Below, in pieces: positions 60,611 through 64,000 of a DNA stretch of 64,000 nt. Both the position numbers and the translations under genes were made by a program. The DNA comes from Limnohabitans sp. WS1 (lineage in GTDB: Bacteria > Pseudomonadota > Gammaproteobacteria > Burkholderiales > Burkholderiaceae_C), in contig NZ_NERU01000011.1 of assembly GCF_003063265.1 (NCBI RefSeq), positions 62,001 to 126,000 of the forward strand, in the 5' to 3' direction. How positions within the stretch are numbered: the first letter of the stretch is position 1; the number at the start of each line of letters is the position of its first letter. The notes under the pieces are model-generated. The model worked only from the letters and a program-made list of their open reading frames with translations. It did not search any database and was not told where the DNA came from.

Positions 60611-61245
60611 TGGCTGTTTCAAACCTGAGGTCGCTTGTCATGAAACCAGTTTTTGTCATTGTCTCGGTGCTGCTGCTGCCTTGGGCCGTGGGTGCACAAA
60701 CCGCAGTGCCTGTGACCAAGCCTGGCGTCAGCAAGTCGGCAAACTACAAAGCGTCGTCCAAAAAAGCGGTGGACAAAAAGAAGACCCAACCCAAGACCCG
60801 CGTTTCACGCCAATCCGACCCTCTTTCACGACCCCAGTGGTTGCAGCCAGCGGCGGCGGTGCACACCCCCCTGCCCATGGGAGTCGACGAATTGGCCATC
60901 GCAGAGCGGGTCCATTTGGGCCGTTTGCCCTGCGAATTGGGGGCCAGTGTGAGGCTCGAAGCCGATGCCACCCAGCCTGGCTACTTCCACGTCTTGGGCA
61001 AGGGCTTTCATTACCGCATGCACCCTGTGACGACCACCACGGGAGCCATTCGGCTGGAAGACAAAAAAGCCGGCGCTGTCTGGCTGCAATTGGCCAACAA
61101 ATCCATGTTGATGGACCAAAGCAAAGGCCGTCGTCTGGCTGACGAGTGCGCACACCCCGAACAAATGGCCTTTGCCGAAAACATGAAAACCAACCCACCC
61201 CCCGTCCTGTTTGACACAACAGGCATGGGGCGTCCCAACGATTAA
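60607..61245 (+). CDS. Exported protein of unknown function between the CitE-like gene and acnB
   Basis: A 212-residue protein. The ATG at 60607 overlaps the preceding stop (ATGA); a second ATG at 60640 would give a more classical signal peptide (MKPVFVIVSVLLLPWAVGAQ). After cleavage near GAQ a Lys/Ser-rich segment (about residues 38-65) is followed by a folded domain with a GADEL-like VDELAIAERVHLG, CELGA, YFHVLGKGFHYRM and LQLANKSMLMD. The two Cys (near CELG and DECAH) could form a disulfide. I do not recognise the family. It is probably co-transcribed with mdh, the lyase and acnB, and periplasmic. Confidence 0.7.
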   Translation: MMAVSNLRSLVMKPVFVIVSVLLLPWAVGAQTAVPVTKPGVSKSANYKASSKKAVDKKKTQPKTRVSRQSDPLSRPQWLQPAAAVHTPLPMGVDELAIAERVHLGRLPCELGASVRLEADATQPGYFHVLGKGFHYRMHPVTTTTGAIRLEDKKAGAVWLQLANKSMLMDQSKGRRLADECAHPEQMAFAENMKTNPPPVLFDTTGMGRPND

Positions 61246-61270
61246 TTTTGACTGACCGGAGAAAAAAACC

Positions 61271-63862
61271 ATGTTGAAAGCCTACCGTGACCACGTAGCC
61301 GAGCGCGCAGCGCTGGGCATCCCTCCACTGCCACTGGACGCCAAGCAAACGGCTGAACTGATCGAGTTGATCAAAGCCCCCGCCGCAGGCGAAGAAGCCT
61401 TTTTGATGGACCTGCTGACCCACCGCGTGCCCCCAGGCGTGGACGATGCGGCCAAAGTCAAGGCCTCGTTTTTGGCCGCTGTCGCCCATGGTGAAGTTCA
61501 AGTTGGCCTGATTTCCAAAGCCAAGGCCACCGAGTTGCTGGGCACCATGGTCGGTGGCTACAACGTGCACCCCCTGATTGAGTTGCTGGACGACGCCGAA
61601 GTGGCCGCCGTGGCCGCTGAAGCCCTCAAAAAGACTTTGTTGATGTTTGACTTCTTCAACGATGTGGCTGAAAAAGCCAAGTCTGGCAACGCCAAGGCCA
61701 AGGAAGTCATGCAAAGCTGGGCCGATGCCGAGTGGTTCACCACCCGCCCTGAAGTCGAGAAAAAAATCACCATCACCGTGTTCAAGGTGCCAGGCGAGAC
61801 CAACACCGACGATTTGTCGCCAGCGCCTGACGCCTGGAGCCGCCCCGACATCCCATTGCACTACTTGGCGATGTTGAAAAACACCCGTGAAGGCGCCCCC
61901 TTCAAGCCCGAAGAAGACGGCAAGCGCGGCCCCATGGCCATGATCGAAGAGCTGAAGAAAAAAGGCCACTTGGTGTCTTACGTCGGCGATGTGGTGGGCA
62001 CAGGCTCCAGCCGCAAATCAGCCACCAACAGCATCATCTGGGGTTTTGGCGAAGACATCCCCTTTGTGCCCAACAAGCGTTTTGGTGGCGTGACTTTGGG
62101 CGGCAAGATTGCCCCCATCTTCTTCAACACCCAAGAAGACTCGGGCGCTTTGCCGATCGAAGTGGACGTGACTGCCCTGAACATGGGCGACGTGGTGGAC
62201 GTGTTGCCCTACGACGGCAAGATCGTGAAGAATGGCGAAACCATCACCACCTTCCAACTCAAGAGCGATGTGCTGTTTGACGAAGTGCGTGCTGGTGGCC
62301 GTATCAACTTGATCATCGGCCGCAGCTTGACCGCCAAGGCGCGCGAGTTCTTGGGTTTGCCCGCATCCACCGTGTTCCGTTTGCCCACAGCACCGATCAG
62401 CACCAAAGCTGGCTTCACATTGGCCCAGAAGATGGTCGGTCGCGCCGTCGGTCTGCCAGAAGGCCAAGGCGTGCGCCCCGGCACTTACTGCGAACCCAAG
62501 ATGACCACCGTGGGTTCACAAGACACCACCGGACCGATGACCCGCGACGAACTGAAAGACCTGGCTTGCTTGGGCTTCTCGGCCGACATGGTCATGCAGT
62601 CCTTCTGCCACACCGCAGCGTACCCCAAGGCCGTGGACGTCAAAACCCACCGCGAATTGCCCGCCTTCATCAGCAACCGTGGCGGCGTGTCCCTGCGTCC
62701 TGGTGACGGCGTGATCCACAGCTGGCTCAACCGCCTGTTGTTGCCCGACACCGTCGGCACCGGTGGCGACTCGCACACCCGTTTCCCCATCGGCATCAGC
62801 TTCCCCGCTGGCTCCGGTCTGGTGGCCTTCGGCGCGGCCACAGGCGTGATGCCTTTGGACATGCCCGAGTCGATCCTGGTTCGCTTCAAAGGCGACATGC
62901 AGCCTGGTGTGACCCTGCGCGACCTGGTGCACGCGATCCCGCTGTACGCCATCAAGCAAGGTCTCTTGACCGTGGCCAAGGCTGGCAAGATCAACGAATT
63001 CTCGGGCCGCATCCTGGAAATCGAAGGCCTGCCTAACCTGAAAGTTGAGCAAGCATTTGAGTTGTCCGACGCGTCTGCCGAACGTTCTGCTGCGGGTTGC
63101 ACCATCAAGCTCAACAAAGAGCCTGTGCAGGAATACCTGAAGTCCAACGTGGTCTTGATGAAAAACATGATCGCCGACGGCTACAAAGACGCCCGCACAT
63201 TGGCCCGCCGCATCGAGAAAGTCGAGCAATGGCTGGCTGCGCCTGATTTGCTCGAAGCCGACAAAGATGCCGAGTACGCACACGTCATCGAAATCGATTT
63301 GGCCGACATCAAAGAGCCGATCGTTTGCTGCCCCAACGACCCCGATGACGCCAAGTTCCTGTCTGAAGTGTCTGGCACCAAGATCGACGAAGCCTTCATC
63401 GGTTCGTGCATGACCAACATCGGTCACTTCCGCGCAGCCGCCAAGCTGCTCGGCGGCCAGCGCGACATCCCTGTCAAGTTGTGGGTGGCACCCCCCACCA
63501 AGATGGACGAGAGCGAGCTGATCAAGGAAGGTCACTACGCCGCGTTTGGCACAGCCGGTGCCCGCACCGAAATGCCCGGCTGCTCGCTGTGCATGGGCAA
63601 CCAGGCGCAAGTGCGCGAAGGCGCGACGGTGGTGTCGACTTCCACACGCAACTTCCCCAACCGTTTGGGCAAGAACACCAACGTGTACTTGGCCTCTGCC
63701 GAGCTGGCCGCCATCACCTCCAAGATGGGCAAGTTCCCCACCGTGGCCGAATACCACGAAGCCATGGGTGTGGTGAACAAGGACGGCGAAGCCATCTACA
63801 AGTACCTCAACTTCAACCAGATTGAAGAGTACGTGGAGAACGCCAAGGGTGTGACCGCTTAA
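61271..63862 (+). CDS. acnB: Aconitate hydratase B
   Basis: An 863-residue bifunctional aconitase/2-methylisocitrate dehydratase with the AcnB domain order: an N-terminal HEAT-like domain (about 1-160), the swiveling domain with [18 protein letters not shown], then the catalytic domains. The [4Fe-4S] ligands are in [15 protein letters not shown] and [14 protein letters not shown], with the earlier [11 protein letters not shown]. AcnB also acts as an iron-responsive mRNA-binding protein in E. coli. GGAGAAAAAA precedes the ATG. A strong terminator follows. Confidence 0.98.
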   Translation: MLKAYRDHVAERAALGIPPLPLDAKQTAELIELIKAPAAGEEAFLMDLLTHRVPPGVDDAAKVKASFLAAVAHGEVQVGLISKAKATELLGTMVGGYNVHPLIELLDDAEVAAVAAEALKKTLLMFDFFNDVAEKAKSGNAKAKEVMQSWADAEWFTTRPEVEKKITITVFKVPGETNTDDLSPAPDAWSRPDIPLHYLAMLKNTREGAPFKPEEDGKRGPMAMIEELKKKGHLVSYVGDVVGTGSSRKSATNSIIWGFGEDIPFVPNKRFGGVTLGGKIAPIFFNTQEDSGALPIEVDVTALNMGDVVDVLPYDGKIVKNGETITTFQLKSDVLFDEVRAGGRINLIIGRSLTAKAREFLGLPASTVFRLPTAPISTKAGFTLAQKMVGRAVGLPEGQGVRPGTYCEPKMTTVGSQDTTGPMTRDELKDLACLGFSADMVMQSFCHTAAYPKAVDVKTHRELPAFISNRGGVSLRPGDGVIHSWLNRLLLPDTVGTGGDSHTRFPIGISFPAGSGLVAFGAATGVMPLDMPESILVRFKGDMQPGVTLRDLVHAIPLYAIKQGLLTVAKAGKINEFSGRILEIEGLPNLKVEQAFELSDASAERSAAGCTIKLNKEPVQEYLKSNVVLMKNMIADGYKDARTLARRIEKVEQWLAAPDLLEADKDAEYAHVIEIDLADIKEPIVCCPNDPDDAKFLSEVSGTKIDEAFIGSCMTNIGHFRAAAKLLGGQRDIPVKLWVAPPTKMDESELIKEGHYAAFGTAGARTEMPGCSLCMGNQAQVREGATVVSTSTRNFPNRLGKNTNVYLASAELAAITSKMGKFPTVAEYHEAMGVVNKDGEAIYKYLNFNQIEEYVENAKGVTA

Positions 63863-63883
63863 GTGTTGGCGCAAAACTGAAGA

Positions 63884-63919
63884 AACGGCTCAAGGAGTGA
63901 TCCTTGGGCCGTTTTTTTT
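63884..63919 (+). terminator. acnB terminator
   Basis: Arms AACGGC-T-CAAGGA / TCCTTG-G-GCCGTT with a GTGA loop and an eight-T tract, 21 bp after the acnB stop. Canonical intrinsic terminator. Confidence 0.93.
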
Positions 63920-63967
63920 GACTGGCGGCAACTTCAATAGCGAATTGCCCCCGATCAGCCTGAAGGC

Positions 63968-64000
63968 ATGAACCAGATCAAGGTGCAGCAATTTTGTAGC
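63968..64000 (+). other. Possible start of another gene, cut by the window end
   Basis: An ATG at 63968 opens a frame of 11 codons to the window edge (MNQIKVQQFCS). The spacing from the acnB terminator and a weak GAAGG just upstream allow a gene start, but there is too little to identify it. Confidence 0.2.

Overview
The window looks like a chromosomal segment from a betaproteobacterium of the order Burkholderiales, probably Comamonadaceae (Limnohabitans/Rhodoferax/Polaromonas-like). This rests on GC-rich coding sequence, on gene order (rne-rluC; yceD-rpmF-plsX-fabHDG-acpP-fabF; degP-lepA-lepB-rnc-era-recO-pdxJ-acpS-nagZ; asd-fimV-truA-trpFBA-accD; leuC-entericidin-leuD-leuB; gntR-sdhCDAB-sdhE-gltA facing mdh-lyase-acnB) and on protein style. 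The genus call is an inference. The window is almost entirely housekeeping sequence. I see no prophage, transposase, CRISPR array, rRNA or tRNA.

Layout. 1-1.3 kb: the 3' part of an SRAP (HMCES/YedK) gene and a ParD/ParE toxin-antitoxin pair. 1.3-7.0 kb (minus): argH, a NylB-like serine hydrolase and ppc. 7.2-11.3 kb (plus): hemC-hemD-hemX-hemY, closed by a perfect bidirectional terminator. 11.4-15.1 kb (minus): rne with a long structured 5' region. 15.1-18.2 kb (plus): rluC, HAD phosphatase, Rieske protein and S49 peptidase. 18.2-19.6 kb (minus): a methyltransferase and maf. 19.6-25.9 kb (plus): yceD-rpmF and the fatty-acid cluster. 26-34.5 kb: a YgfX-like membrane protein, a DegP/MucD protease, lepA-lepB-rnc-era-recO-pdxJ; acpS, nagZ and a second serine hydrolase follow to 37.7 kb. 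37.7-48.5 kb: mostly minus-strand lysS, a LON-substrate-domain protein, accD, trpA/B/F, truA, fimV and asd, with yggT on plus. 48.5-52 kb (minus): leuC, an entericidin-like lipoprotein, leuD and leuB. 52.3-58.3 kb (minus): the GntR regulator, the complete succinate dehydrogenase operon, its flavinylation factor and citrate synthase. 58.6-63.9 kb (plus): mdh, a HpcH/CitE-family lyase, an exported unknown protein and acnB.

How the genes work together. The last 12 kb is a TCA-cycle island: citrate synthase, succinate dehydrogenase, malate dehydrogenase and aconitase B surround one HutC-type GntR regulator. The gap between that regulator and mdh holds a perfect 12-bp palindrome sitting exactly in the spacer of the regulator's own predicted promoter and just upstream of the mdh promoter. 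Other groups are heme synthesis (hemCDXY), fatty-acid initiation and elongation (plsX, fabHDGF, acpP, acpS, accD), leucine and tryptophan synthesis, and translation/RNA metabolism (lepA, rnc, era, rne, rluC, truA, rpmF, lysS).

Most interesting signals. (1) A short unannotated ORF upstream of asd ends in a Thr/Lys/Ile-rich stretch, followed by mutually exclusive stems: a possible attenuation leader. (2) The GntR operator described above. (3) REP/REPIN-like palindromes with GTAG or GTGG heads at three loci, with a compensatory base-pair change between two of them. (4) The sigma-E genes rpoE-rseA-rseB, usually found between fabF and degP in Burkholderiales, are absent. (5) A 440-bp degP-lepA gap carries a strong terminator and several DnaA-box-like sites. 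(6) The rne leader contains perfect hairpins. No clearly new multi-gene system was found.
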